From assembly GCA_905331475.1 (NCBI GenBank), contig CAJNYU010000205.1, positions 161,197 through 225,196 of the forward strand: a DNA stretch of 64,000 nt, given 5' to 3'. A program made the position numbers and the translations under genes. Position 1 is the first letter of the stretch; the number at the start of each line of letters is the position of its first letter. The notes beneath the pieces were generated by a model. The model was not told where the DNA came from and searched no databases. It saw only the letters and a list, made by a program, of their open reading frames with translations. The DNA comes from Rotaria socialis. Taxonomy: Eukaryota; Rotifera; Eurotatoria; Philodinida; Philodinidae. Positions 46,730 through 59,957 of this stretch are shown in pieces.

Positions 46730-47731
46730 TTATTTTCGCTTTTTCAACTCTTCAAATCGACGAGCTAAATCATCAAAACCAGGATCATCCGAACGGTTAT
46801 CGGCTGCTGGAGGTGGTGGTGTAGGAGTAAAACGATCATGTGCGCTAGGTACTTGAGGGAATGGATCGATAAATGGTGCTTTAGCATCACTATCAATATT
46901 AAAACCAATACGAGGTGCATTTGATGATGCCGATGGCAGTGGTGGTGGAATTGATGGGCCAAAATTAATATTTGGATATTGAGGTTGTCGCTAAAAAATT
47001 TATAAATAATTACCGATTTCAATGAACAAAAAAGAAAAGAAATACAGTAACAGATAAGCAATCAAGAAAATGCACAGTGATTACAAGTGACAATTAAACA
47101 TACAACATGTCTACCTGTAATGAATTTTCAGAATCATGCAATTGTTTCAAATTGACCTAACAGTGATAGAACTCAATTTTAGTCATGCAAATTTCCACAA
47201 GATTCACATATCCTATGAACTATTTCTATAAGAAATCAGTCGATAAATGAACTACCAAACTATATCGAATAGGTTTGATATCCGATAAAAAACAAAAGTC
47301 AATACATACATCGTTTGTTCCTGGTAGATACAATGTTAAATGCTCCTGTAACAAATGGATTTCAATTTTACAGGATATAATTGAAAGTTTATCTGCATAG
47401 CTAATCTTAAATCCACTAGTCGTATTAGGTCTCAATGAGAGTATTTTCCTATTTATGGAGAACTTTGAGTAGACACGAAAGAAAAGACGATCATGCAAAG
47501 AGCAAGCAAAACATTCACGCAGAATTAAAGCATCACACTTACTGCTGAGTAAGTTGGAGGTGGTTTTTCAAACTATTAAAATTCGAAAAATTTTTATTAG
47601 TAAAACAAAAATTTTGTTTTCTGTAATCTACGAAAATTTTTCTCCGGTGAAAATTATTACCTGCGGTGCAGTTGGTTGTGCTGCATAAATATTTTGTGTA
47701 CTCGAATGACTTGCTTCACTGGCTTTTCCAC

Positions 47732-47766
<35 letters not shown>

Positions 47767-48697
47767 GGTGGTGGTGGTGGTAGAGGTGGTCGTTTTTCAT
47801 CGTTAACAGGTTCACTTTGAAGATAGCGTTGTCCTATAGTCCAAAATTGATCCTGTGCCATGATAGTTTGATCAGGTTCGAATGGAACATTTTGACTTCG
47901 ACATATTTCAACTAAATATCTTTCTATCAATAACTTTGGTATAATATCACAGCTTAAGCATCGTAATAAATCCACGTCAACTAAGCTAAGTTTATTCTGT
48001 TCACATGCTGTTACATAACTAAATCCAAAGTTTGATTAGAAAAAAAACGCTAATTCATATTTTAAAACTTACTCGGCTCCAAAAAGTTTCTTAAACATTA
48101 ATGTGATTTGACCAAGTTCAGGTATATCTTGTGCAAGAAATGGTGCTGCCCATAAAATATTTGCTAATGGTTGTTCAACAGCTGGATCAACGGCTCCATT
48201 TTTCCTAACAAAGAAAAATATATCGTTAATGACTCTCTTCGATAATCTTTATCAAAACATATAGCTAATCAAAAATCAAATGAAATCATCATATAGACCT
48301 TTTTACTGGCCGTCAACTAACAAAACAAACTTGATAGAATTCATAATTTTAAAAAAACCTAAAAAAATTACATACGGACGATCTTTAATTAACGTTATTC
48401 TCATAAGTAGTGTATCAATGTAAGCTTCAATTCGATCCATGGCTTCGATTTTATAATCTTCTCGAACAAGATGTTCAACAGCTAAAAATAGTCAAAATAA
48501 AAAACTTGTTTTTTTCTTCGATATGATAAATATTCACCGATTCGTCCTCGAGCTGCTTTATTGTTTCGTACATAATCGGCAACTGTATAGCGTTCTTTTG
48601 CAACATGTTCTGTTTTTTTCTTTTCTCGTACGTCAAGACGAGCTTTGGCAACTTGAAGAGTAGTTTTTAGATCTGTTATCCATTTATTACTCGGCAT
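46730..48697 (-). CDS. IST1: ESCRT-III regulator IST1
   Basis: Regulates VPS4 and ESCRT-III polymers in endosomal sorting and abscission. Eight exons from the 5' end: 48538-48697, 48376-48481, 48073-48204, 47661-48018, 47543-47572, 47310-47345, 47115-47156 and 46730-46990. Frame is continuous; 374 aa against about 364 in human. The N-terminal ESCRT-III-like helices include LKTTLQVAKARLDVREKKKT, YVRNNKAARGRI, AVEHLVREDYKIEAM and NILWAAPFL, matching human block for block. A poly-Pro/poly-Ser run follows (residues about 220-240), then PPPTYSA, the counterpart of the human PPSYESV site. The C-terminal MIT-interacting motif GFDDLARRFEELKKRK is intact. Exons 5-7 are micro-exons of 30, 36 and 42 nt, all phase 0, so each could be skipped without frameshift; exons 6 and 7 are inferred from splice signals and open frame only. 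Confidence 0.9.
47740..47781. repeat. Trinucleotide repeat coding for Pro and Ser runs in IST1
   Basis: GAT then GGT triplets on the plus strand encode Ser and Pro homopolymers on the minus strand. Probably length-polymorphic. Confidence 0.85.
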
Positions 48698-49729
48698 TTT
48701 TTAAATTTATAAAATAAAAGAAACAATCAAAATCTAGAAGAAATCAATCACAATAATTCAAGAAAGTAAAATATTTGAATCAGGATCAGTTTGTTCTAGA
48801 AGATAAATATTTATTTCAAATGTAATAAAGGATCAGCAACAACAATATTACAAATATTGTCTGATTGATTTCAATAAGGAAATCATTTAGAGCAAACATT
48901 CGGTAAGTAGTAAATCGATTTCATTCGTGTGGAATTTTTTGTTTCGAGAAAAGTCTTTTTATTTTATTTAAAAGATATCTTTTGCGTCGTGCTAAATTAT
49001 CATGAAGAGTTCAGAGATTAGCATTAAGAATTGTTATTAATTGCGAAAGATTTTCTATGCAAAATAAATGAAGGAACACGATATTAAAAAACATTCAAGC
49101 GGACTACCTATTCCTTCCGATTGGAAAAAAGGCTGATATAATCTTCCTGATAGTTGACAAGACATTGCATGACTACGACAACGCTCTTTTAAGGAATATT
49201 CCACATCCGTCAGATGACTAACCTGTACGAAATTGCATACATCCGCAAAAAACTGGTTTTTGTTGTTGTTATTGTTATTAACACAATGCATAAGCGGAAA
49301 CAAGTTTTTTTCGAAATTAAGCGGAATTAGTAAATACAATGTTTGGAAGCAAAGGAAAAACATATGATTACCATACATATTATATTAAAACTTTTCTTTG
49401 ATAGCTATCCAGTGATTCATAAATCTACATATTTTTATGAGTCATCATCGATCGTAAAAGTAATCCAATGAAAGTTTTTGAAAATAAATTATTGAAATTT
49501 AGCACAAAAATAATTTTTTCTAGATTTTCAAACGCTTATTATTCTGTAGAAATAATAATTCGTATTTTTTTTGCACGTTGATTGTAGCGACCTAGTTGAT
49601 GACTCAGCTATCAATTTTGAATAAATTAATGACGCCACGAGTTGTTTATGACAGTGGGTGGGTGTATTTATATTTGAGCTGTGTAAGCGAGTAGGTACTC
49701 ATCATTTTCAGCACAATCTTTGAAACAAA
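48698..49729. other. Divergent intergenic region between IST1 and SNAP29
   Basis: 1 kb between divergent start codons, so both promoters lie here. TTTTCAG at 49705-49711, 18 nt before the SNAP29 ATG, resembles a splice acceptor (leader intron or trans-splice). No ORF supported; the minus ORF 49055-49378 has no domain. Confidence 0.5.
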
Positions 49730-50958
49730 ATGAATAGTGCAATTACAAACAGTCATGATCACGATGAACTGCAGTCAATTCAACGTCAAATCCATGAGAA
49801 AAAAACGGGTATGCTTGATTTAACTCGCCGTATGGTTGGATTGATCAATGAATCTGAAACTGTGGGAGTCAATACGGCTGCTGTAAGTTTCATTTGAATT
49901 GTAATATTTTTTATGGCCGTGTATATACTTCAGAATTTAAGTTGTAGTAACTTCATGAAAATGGCCTTGAGTTTCTAGTAAATATTCCACGTGTCTAGTT
50001 AGCAACTATGATAAAAAAAACATTTATAGAGATCAAAGTATAAAAGGTGTGCATAAAAATAATATGAGAAGATTTGTTTCAAAAAAAATTCATAAAGAAT
50101 AAAATGATGGAAGAAAGGTTATGGCCCATTGTAAATTATTAATTGACGAATTAGTATATTTCTGTAGAATACTAAAACGGTACAGGTTTACTTTCTTAGA
50201 TTCGCGTTGTATATTAATACAATTACTTAGTTGAAATTATTTTTCCTTGAAATAATATTTCATTTCTATAAAACGTTTCATACGTCTCGTTATCATAAAA
50301 TTTTAATAGAGTCACCGTCTTTCCGGTTGCGTTAACAATGTGTTGTTGTTTGACATTCTAAATAATTTTCTAGAGCAAGTCGTTGTAATATTTTTAGGAA
50401 TTAATTGAGCAACGAGAAAAATTAGAAAATATTGAAAAACGCTGTGATGGTATTGATGCTAATCTTGTTAGTGCACAACAAAATATAAATAAATTAAATT
50501 CAATATTTGGTGGAATTAAAAATTATTTTCATCCGCCGAAAAGTAGTATGCCAAAATCAGCTTCGCAACCACAACTGAGCAATGCAGCTAAAAAGAAAAC
50601 AGCTGTAGTACAGCAAGCTGCTGCAACAGCAATCAATACAAGACCAACGAATCTTAACAACGATACTGATACTTATTTTGGAAAAGCACGTAGCGGTATG
50701 GATGATATTGAACGTGAAACTGAGGACGGCCTTCGTAAGTTCAGTTAATTTTCAATCGGTAAAATCTTATATTTTAATTTAATCAATTTAGATGATGTTC
50801 ATCAAGGTGTGAATCGTCTCAAATTACTTGCCTTACAAATGAACGAAGAACTAGAAAGTCAAAAACCATTAACCGATCGAGTAGGAATAAAAATCAATCA
50901 CCTTAACGATAGTGTAAACAAAAAGAACAAAGATATGAAAAACATCTTGTTACGTTAA
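49730..50958 (+). CDS. SNAP29: SNAP-29-type Qbc-SNARE
   Basis: Qbc SNARE for membrane fusion, including autophagosome-lysosome fusion in other animals. Three exons: 49730-49882, 50398-50734 and 50792-50958; 218 aa (human 258). SNARE motif 1 is about residues 20-95 (LTRRMVGLINESETVGVNTA, then INKLNSIFGGIKNYF). The INxxxSxFGGxxNYF ending is diagnostic for SNAP29 over SNAP25/23. The linker lacks the palmitoylated Cys cluster, also as in SNAP29. SNARE motif 2 is about residues 150-216 (DIERETEDGLHDVHQGVNRL). Each motif has the expected central Gln (EQRE and ALQMNEEL regions), which I judged by position only. Intron 1 is 515 nt and holds nothing recognisable. Complete. Confidence 0.92.
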
Positions 50959-51487
50959 TCAAAATTTCGTATGGATTTTCATTTACCTTCGATGTGGCAG
51001 TCGATATATTTTAATATAAGCATAAACTGAATATATATATTTATCGTCTTTTTCTTCGTTCAGTGAATATTGTCGCACATTTGCTTTAATGTAAATTCAA
51101 AAATTTATGAAAAAGAAAAAACTAAATATAAAAACTAAAAACTTTTCTTTTTCTGTAATTATAGAAATTTAAAAAAAAGAAGTTGACAGGGAGATTACTA
51201 ACAGCTGCGTGATATTCTAAATAATTACATGATATTTGTGTATACTACCTCGAGCTGTTTTGTGAACCACATGTGTTGCCTCTTGAGATAACCGAGAGAG
51301 AATGGATACACAAGTAAACGAGCAAATGAGCTGTGAATTTGCTTTTGTTCTTTTTTGTTGTTGACATAATCCTGCCAGTTACTCATTCACATTCATAATA
51401 GCTAATGTCATTGATGAAAGAACATAATGCTAATCAGAAAAACGTGAAAGATGAAATTATTTTCAATATGTTTTAGATTAATTAATC
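50959..51487. other. Intergenic between SNAP29 and ADAR
   Basis: SNAP29 3' flank and ADAR upstream region. An acceptor-like ATATGTTTTAG ends at 51476, 11 nt before the first ADAR ATG. Nothing else seen. Confidence 0.5.
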
Positions 51488-53819
51488 ATGATTAATTTTT
51501 CCGATGGTGTTCAAAATGACACTCCGAAAAATAAAAATAATAATGTTGAAGAAGTCTTTTCCGATTTTTCTCCTCTAACATCAACACCAATTGCTAATGT
51601 CAATAACAACCAAAGTAAGCAAATAGTGCTCTTTTCCTTTCAGTCATACGCCTTCCTCATAAGAGTGACGAGCTCCAGTGCGAATAAACTAATTCATCCA
51701 CTTGATCGTCGGTCATCATCATTGTTGAGTTTGTTATTCTTTTAAAACTTTTGCAAGCTTGCTCACTCTAAATACTGGAGTGTCCAAAATGATTTCATGC
51801 ATTGGTGCAAACATCTTTCCCTTGGTAAAATAGAAGGAGCAAGAGAGAGAGAGAATAAGAAAAAGAAAATGTTTGAGATTCAAATGGAAAATGAATCCGA
51901 CCGAGAGAGAGAGAGAAAGTGAAGTAAAGAAACCTTTTGACACAAGCTAGCAAAACAGAAAGAAAAACGATGACAAGCCGTAATTTAGTAAAGTAAACAG
52001 TATGGCCTATATCAACAAGTTATTTGCTGTTGGTCAAGCTTCTTTCTCTCATCGTCGTTTGTTTGCTTGTGCTTGTCATTTTTTTCTTCTTATTCAAGCA
52101 AACAAATAGAGAAGTGATGGATACCGAAAAAATATAAAAAATAACCAGAAAAGAAAAAAAATGTCTTGATCGATTTCTGTTGTAATTAACATCTGAGACA
52201 AAAAGAAAAGAATATCGCGTGTTGCAAAAAAAAAGAGACAACGTCCTTCATGGATGCAGTAAATCGACTGATCCCATGCATGTAAACGTCATATACTTAA
52301 TGATGATAAGTAGATGATGAAGAAAAGGATCAGGGCCTCTTTCAATGCACTCCAGCAATCGCACAAGTAGAATCAGAGAAAAATAAGTATCGATTTCATT
52401 CTCTATTGCAGAGAAAGCGGCATCTGTAACAGGCACAAGCGTCTCATTACTCTTCACTGTTTGTCATTTGATTTCCGATTGCGAGCAATAGGAAAACGGG
52501 ATAAAAGATAGATAGCAAGAGAAGAAAAGCTTATAGTCTAAGTAACGCACGAAGAACGATTATCAATCATATAGAACACACAGCGACACAGACAGGCACG
52601 TTTGGCAGATTCGCTGAGTACAGAAAAAGGAAAAAGATGAAACTCATAATTTGTTAGTGCAACATTCAGTCTTCTCGGTTAACATGAGTTTTTTAGGAGA
52701 AAAATAATATTTACTAAGTCAACTACTCTTCGTCTCAATCGATGTCAATACAATCTAGGCATATGATGATCCATGCAGTTTTTTTTGCTAACTCTTGTCT
52801 ACTTCACCAACAATTTTTTTTTTATGAGACGAGAAAGAAAAAAAAGTACAAACAGTCAGAGATATTAAATTGTTAGTGAGATAGAGAGCAAAAGAAAGAG
52901 CAAAGGAGAAAAGTTTCTCTCGTTCTCCCCCTATTCTCTCTTTCTCTGTGTTTGACACTCGCCGAAGGCAGTCGACGACTAGAGAAAGAACAGTAATAAA
53001 ACGGATTTTTACTTATCTACGCGATACACTATACATTATCGCTTTTCACACAGCGCTATACACGGTGGCAGTTTCAATCAACATCACTGTTCGTCCCTAT
53101 AAAAGATGCATATGTTTCCACTTGGCCGTGTTGTTTATATGCCTTTGTCAACATCAACAGGCGCTGCTACTGGAACTACGACAACTCTTTTAGGACCTGT
53201 GCCCGCAGACTTTTCATCTTCTCAAACGATTCCTCTGTATAATACTACACTTTTAAGTAATCCATTCAACTTGTGCACGACCACCAAGTGTAAGTTTCCT
53301 CCTTTCCTACTTATGAATGTGATCAGTTTGAATATGGAAACGCTAAGTATTTGAAATAATAATGCCTATAGGCATATTGTTTATCAATATATTAATTAAT
53401 ATTGACAAGCTGCCAAAAGAATCGTGCATTCCGTCGAATTCTTGTCGCATCAAAATTTTCGACATCGAACATAAGACGCGTAATTTCATAAGATGTTGAA
53501 ATGAATAAATAATAATCGAAGCACATTTCTACATGATAGATAGAATGAAAAGATAAGTTTTTGACACGTTCATCCATGCGGCGGCGTTTTCGCTACGATC
53601 TCAACAAAAATAATAATTGATACATCATATTTCCTTTTAGTCGAACACAATGCACTTCAACAAGCATTACCAACATTGTCTCATGGGTATAAAAGACTAC
53701 GCGATGATCTCCATGACACTCAACAATCGATATGGCCTAAAAAAAGATGTAAACTCTCACCATCGCAATCTTCGTCATTTTCCTTAAATCAGCCATCAGC
53801 AAATAATAATAATAATAAC

Positions 53820-53865
<46 letters not shown>

Positions 53866-56741
53866 GTATCAGTAATAATAGCGATAGTACATCACCATCA
53901 TCAAAAAATGCACTTATGTTATTACATGAACTTAAGCCTTCAGTTGAATATAAGCTTGTTGCGCAAACAGGTCCATCTCATCGACCTATTTTTACTATGG
54001 CTGTTGAAGTTAATGGACAAATATTTGAAGGCATGGCTCAAACAAAAAAAGAAGCAAAACAAGCAGGTAAAAAAGTTTATTCTATTATTTAAATTATAAG
54101 ACAAAAAAAAGGAAATTTAATTATGTTAATTATTTTTTTCTAATTTTAGCTGCTGAAAAAGCCCTTCGCTCATTTTCCGATTTACCTTTCCAATTACCTG
54201 ATGATGTAGCTAGTGAATCTGAAACATCAACAACGATAACAACAACAGCAACTAATACTAATAGTGATTCAACCAATGATAATTCTTCGTTATTAATTGA
54301 AAACGATGATAGTATTCAACGAACTACTCAAAGTCCGAATCTTGTAGAACCACGTGAAATTCAAAGTGGTCTAAGTCCTCTTTATCTTCTTAATCAACTT
54401 AAACGTGACGCTCAATTTGAAGCCATAACAGACAATGCATCATCGTCAACAACTGAACCACGTGAGTTTCGATTTGCTGTTATCGTCGATGGCCAACGTT
54501 TCATTGGCATGGGACGTAACAAAAAAATAGCTAAAACAAGAGCAGCACAGCTTGCATTAGAAAAATTATTTGGCATGTGTTTTGATAAAGAAGGTAAGAA
54601 ACGCAAAAATTGCCGATTGATTAATGTCAGAACAATTTCAATCTCACGAGTTTAATTAATATTCTCTATTGTTTATCATTACATCGGCATTGACCTTTTA
54701 TATGTAATTGACATTATTGATTTGCTGTGAGATAGAGTAGCCAGAAGTTTTCTTTTTTTATGTTGATTCCGTAAAAGCTCATCATCATATCTATCTTTTT
54801 ATGGTTTGCTAATGGATTTTCAGTGTTATTCAATACCATTACATTTGAAAGGTTTCGAATTTAAGTAAAATCAGATTCACATTAGAAGCAAAAAAGAAAC
54901 AGGACGTATTTTCATGTTTGTGTAATGTACATCTAAAATAATATATGAATATTAAGAACAATTTAATTTATTTCAATTTATTTCAATATATTACGCTAAT
55001 GAAGAGGAAAGCACTAATCTTATTATAAATATATATATATACATAAAATCTAATTATGTATATAATGAACATAATTGAATTATTGATCTGTTTTCTTGGT
55101 CAAAAATTTGAATGAGAATTTCATTTTTTTTCTATTCAGGAGGTGTTCCAATAGAAAGTGATACTCTTCCAACTGATCTACCCTATTCTCGTCGTGATCT
55201 TGCTGATCGTATTGCAGCGTGTATACAAGAAAAATTTAATCAGTTAACTAATAATGATGTTCGTCTACAACGACGAAAAGTTTTAGCTGGTGTCGTTTTG
55301 TCACGTAATTATAATCTGGAAACAATGGAAGTTATTTCTATCACAACAGGCACGAAGTGTATCGGCGGTGATCGTCTTACATTGAATGGACAATCGTTAA
55401 ATGATTGCCATGCCGAAATCATATCTCGTCGTTGTCTTATTCGTTATTGTTATCAACAGTTGAAACTTTTAATTGAGGATAATAATGACGAATCGATTTT
55501 TGAAAAAATTCCAGATAGTGATCGATTTCGACTTCATTCATCGATTGCTTTTCATTTATATATTTCGACATCACCTTGTGGTGATGGACGACTTTTTGCA
55601 CCACAAGAAAGTGCATCCGAACAGCCCGTATCGACAACACTGAATCAAGATCAAAATATAAAACAAATAGGGTACTTTTTTTTCTTCATAATTTCGAACA
55701 CAAAAAAAAATGATGAGCTTTCTTTTAGACATTCTTTACGAAAATCTCGTGGTTTATTAAGAACAAAAATCGAAGCAGGCGAAGGAACTATACCTGTTAT
55801 GGCAAAAAGTTTATATCAAAGTATGCAAACATGGGATGGAATATTGGGTGGTGAAAGACTGTTGACCATGTCTTGTTCAGATAAATTATGTCGATGGAAT
55901 TTTATCGGTTTACAAGGTAAATCGAACGAAAACAAAAGAAGTATTCAAATTTTTCTTTCTATGATAGGTGCCTTATTAAGTGCATTGATCGAACCAATCT
56001 ATTATACTAGTATTATTATTGGAAGTCTCTATCATAGTGAACATATTCGACGAGCATTATTTGCGCGAATTGAAAAAGTAAGACTTGAATTTCAAAAATC
56101 AATTAACTTATTACGAAAACATTTCTTTTGTAGTTAGTGAAAAACATTCCAGCTCCGTATGGTTTACGTCGGCCATTTATTTCTGGTGTTAGTAATTCAG
56201 AAATGCGAACCACTTCTCGAGCACCCAATCATGCTTTCATGTGGAATTGTGTTGATCAGAAATGTGAAGTTATTGATACTTTAAGTGGACTAACAACTTC
56301 TCGTATGTTGATAGAAATTTATTTTTTTCTACACTGAATTTCGTTTATATTAGGTGAGTCCTCTGTTATATCAAAAGCAGCCTTGTTTCAGCAATGGTTA
56401 GCGTTAATGAAGCAGCTTAAACCAGATTGCACACCAATTATCTATTGTGATGCTAAACAATTAGAAGTTAATTATCAAACAGCTAAAATGGAGGTCTGTA
56501 TCATTTTGTTTTCTCTCGATTTTATTATACAACGTCATTCTTTCTTTAACATAGATTAACAAAGCCTTTCAAAAAGGTGGATTCGGCTTATGGATTGTAT
56601 GTATTATTTTTTTTTATCAAAATCAATATGATTTAATTGTTTATCTAGATAAAACCACATGAGCAAGATGAATTCGATCTATCTTGTTTCAATCCAACAC
56701 TACACCATCAAATCAATGAACCCATGCCGTCCGTAGACTGA
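51488..56741 (+). CDS. ADARB1: ADAR2-like double-stranded RNA adenosine deaminase
   Basis: Edits adenosine to inosine in dsRNA. Common exons: 53641-54066, 54150-54593, 55140-55671, 55729-55916, 55968-56077, 56134-56302, 56354-56493, 56555-56596 and 56649-56741. Two candidate first exons both end in phase 1: 51488-51614 (start [13 protein letters not shown]) and 53106-53289 (start [13 protein letters not shown]), giving about 756 and 775 aa. dsRBD1 starts at [17 protein letters not shown]; dsRBD2 starts at [18 protein letters not shown] and includes [14 protein letters not shown]. The deaminase domain has zinc and catalytic residues [19 protein letters not shown] and SCSDKLCRW, and the base-flipping Glu in AGEGTIPV. 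Two dsRBDs and no Z-DNA domain place it with ADAR2. A 21-Asn run precedes dsRBD1. Complete, all key residues present. Confidence 0.94.
51615..53105 (+). other. Long first intron / alternative promoter region of ADAR
   Basis: About 1.5 kb after the first candidate exon. GAGAGAGA tracts at about 51843-51854 and 51900-51916 and CT-rich DNA at 52917-52945 suggest regulatory sequence for a second promoter. A TATAAAAG box at 53099-53105 directly precedes the second ATG. No separate gene recognised; minus-strand ORFs here are low-complexity. Confidence 0.5.
53802..53864 (+). repeat. AAT trinucleotide repeat encoding poly-Asn in ADAR
   Basis: About 21 AAT/AAC codons in frame, N-terminal of the first dsRBD. 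Nearly pure AAT, so probably unstable in length. Confidence 0.92.
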
Positions 56742-59700
56742 ATGAAATTATTCTGTGATAAAAGAAAACGTATAAATTTCTAGTTAGTTTTGCATTTTTT
56801 AGTCTTCTCTGTCTAAACATTTGTAATAGAGAATGGGACATCAGTTTTATCTTTATAATTTCACCTTGTCTATTTTTATTTTCCGTGATTGTATAAAATA
56901 AAATTGTAACGCCAACGATTGATGAATTATATCTAGTCTTACTCTTAAGTGTAATTTGAGAGTATTCGATTATTGTTTGATTATTTTGTTATCATAGTAA
57001 AGAAATCTATCATGAAAATTCTGTGTAAAATATCCGTTTACTTCATATACCGAAGGAATTTTCAGGAAACTAGATTTATTACCATAATCTTCGATGAAAA
57101 CAAGAACCATTGATGTTATTACTCGTTAGAAAGTACTCGAAAAATATGTACTCATATTCAATGTATTTCTGTACGTGTATACCCATATGGATTCTAATAT
57201 ACTTCTTATTTTTAATGGGTTATTCGCTTAATGGTCTTGTGAATACCCACATGAATAGTATCTTCGTCAAGAGAATTATTGATATTCTCGTTCTGTTAGT
57301 ATTTGATTGAATAAGACAATGTAAAAGCATGATCTTTCTAAGATACTAATCTAATCTCCAGCTGTAAGGGTCTCATTAGTTATTTTCTACTCGTTTCTTA
57401 TCTACCATCGATGATTACTTTCTTTTACAGTCAATATCAAGTCATTTATATAAACAATCGTAGTATGGCTTTAGCTAGCGTTGATAAGAATATGTTTATT
57501 TTCACCTCAAAACCTTGTTGTCATTTAAAAAAACACATTAAATGCTAGTTCGACAATGTGCCGCAACGGCCGCTGCATTGTCAGTACATATTGCGTCTTA
57601 TTATAGACAGTTAAGTACCAAGGGGAAAACTGCACGACAGCAGATGAGTTTCTCAGTTCCTCGAGAAAAAGTTGTACTTTTAGCTGATATTCTTAAGAAT
57701 TCAAAAACATTTCTAAACCTTAATCTTAAGTCATAAAACACTGACTACTGTTCATTAGAACGTAACTATTACTGAACGTATATAGCTTTGATTTCTGTTG
57801 CTTTGTCTTCATTGACGAACTCCGATTTTGTTGATTGTTCAATGCAATCAACTGGATTCGTTGAAATTTCTATATCAGTAGATTAATGTTAACAAGACTC
57901 TTTCGTAAGAAAAAGTCAAAATAAGTATCATTCCAATGTATTCTTGATGTAGGATGTAAATGCTACTGAAAAAATACACAGGAAACCTACGAAGCATTAA
58001 AAGTGTATTTTTTGTGGCGCAACAATCTTAAAAACGAAATTTCATCTGATGCTCATTGAAACAGCAAACGTGATGTGAAGATCTCTATATGATACAAATT
58101 CTATTTTATTTTATTTCGGCAAATTAAAATACGGTTCTTATTTTTCGACATGCCTATTCAATGTAGAGTGACGTAGCGTTCATCTAGCCACACTGATGTG
58201 TTTATTCACCGGTGATTATACATTATGAATCATCAAAATAATTCTTCGAGAACACTGTTAAAAATGAATGGATAGAGTTTTCCCAGATATAATTTTAATT
58301 ATATAAAGGCTTTAAAAAAATTGAAATTGTGATTAGTAACTCAGTGAAAACAAAAACAGAGAATTAAATTCACTACATGGTGAAAATGATGAGCACAATG
58401 ACGATTTCTAATCCAGGTTTTCAACTTAGGGAGGACGAATTCAGTCGTCGGGAAGACAGACAAATGTCTTTTTTTTACAGGACGAACTACCACGAATGAT
58501 ATTGCGTATATTATACTGATGCTTTCAATAGATCATTGTTTTGTAAGTTATATAAAAGTTAATTATTTAAATCATTTATTGAAAAAATATGCAAACAACC
58601 AGCTAGCAATATAAACATACCACAAAAAAAACTGTGGCAGCAAAAGACAAAAAAAAATGAATCAAAATTAAGTTATAAGAATAATTATCTAATTCAGACT
58701 GCTAAACGACACGATTTTTGCTTGTTTCCACTAATTAATGGTTTCCTCCTCATTTCTTCATTCAAAGTATTTTGTTACCTGTGTGCCTCATCGCCAAAAA
58801 CAAAATCGTCGATCGCTGATAACACCGAAACTACCAAAGGATTTTTCATCCGCTTTCCACGTCGTTTCGGTGATGAGTATTCTGACCTCTGTATCACTAT
58901 AATTTGCATTATCATGCATATTTTCCATATCAAATACAACATTATATTTATTAGAAACTACAAAAATCTCTCATAAAAAAATACTTTCAGAAAAATTATT
59001 TCATTTTTCATGGGGTGGCGAGCGTGGTCTCCGGAAGAGCAAAATGCTCCATGCGCTCCCACTGTATAAAACGAAGATCAATGGCTAAAGAATGCAGAAA
59101 AGATGTTGTATTAAATAAAACTTATAGGGCAAAGTCAGGCGTTGCACTAGCAGCATTGTCTTTCGATGACACATGCAGCAATGTCAAATAATTCAGTGTT
59201 AATAAGATAGATAAGCGACTTTCATCGACTGTGAAACGTATTCATGTTGAAGCAAGATACAAAAAAGAATGTATGGCTGTCCATTCAGATGTTCTTGGTA
59301 TCCACATCCTCAATCGGATTTTGAATATCTTTTTTCTTGGATCTATTTAATCTACGTTTTAAAATTACTTTGTTTTTACTTTTAAATCTAGTTCTCTTTC
59401 TTATTTTTATATTCAATATTTTCCTTCAAAGTTATATTACATTATTCAAAGCCAGGTTGAAAGTCAGTTCTGGAGTATAAATATTATGCAAACAAGAATA
59501 AAATAGTATGTTTGAATGTATCAACTGAAAGCAACAATAGACAAATAAAGCGATATAAGTGTATAAGATAATTTAAATTGAATAAAGTAAAAAGAACATC
59601 TTTGAAAATTTTTATATTCATCGTGAGACGTTGTTCAGACATTGACGAAAATCAATTCACGAGAAATATTAATTTTCATAAGTTCATACAAAATCATTTC

Positions 59701-59957
59701 AATTTTTATCAAAGTTTCATGTCTAAAAATCAAAAGATTTTTTTTCGTGAGAAAATCTCAACGATTTTAAAATAATAAAAGTTTAATTTTTATTTATAAA
59801 ACATTTCAAGAAATGTCAAATTCATTCATGTTCTTCTTTTTTTATTTGTTTTTCCAACTTTGACTTTCTCAATAAACAAAAACATGATCATAAAGAAAAT
59901 AAAACTCTTTTTAACAACAAGATCAAAATCATAATTAGTTCAAGTTTCTCATTTAAA
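56742..59957. other. 3.2-kb intergenic region, no gene supported
   Basis: Starts with the ADAR 3' flank. ORFs at 57110-57310, 57542-57736, 58722-58976 and 59578-59775 are short and without domains or partner exons. A GC-richer patch at about 59010-59066, with GGAGC/GCTCC symmetry, resembles a repeat fragment but has no second end. Nothing else recognised. Confidence 0.5.

Noticed and set aside
57542-57736. 64-aa ORF between ADAR and the right-hand pseudogenes
   Set aside because: No homology recognised, no neighbouring exons, short enough to be chance.
58990-59066. GC-richer patch with GGAGC/GCTCC symmetry
   Set aside because: Too short and lacks a second end; could be a repeat fragment but cannot be supported.
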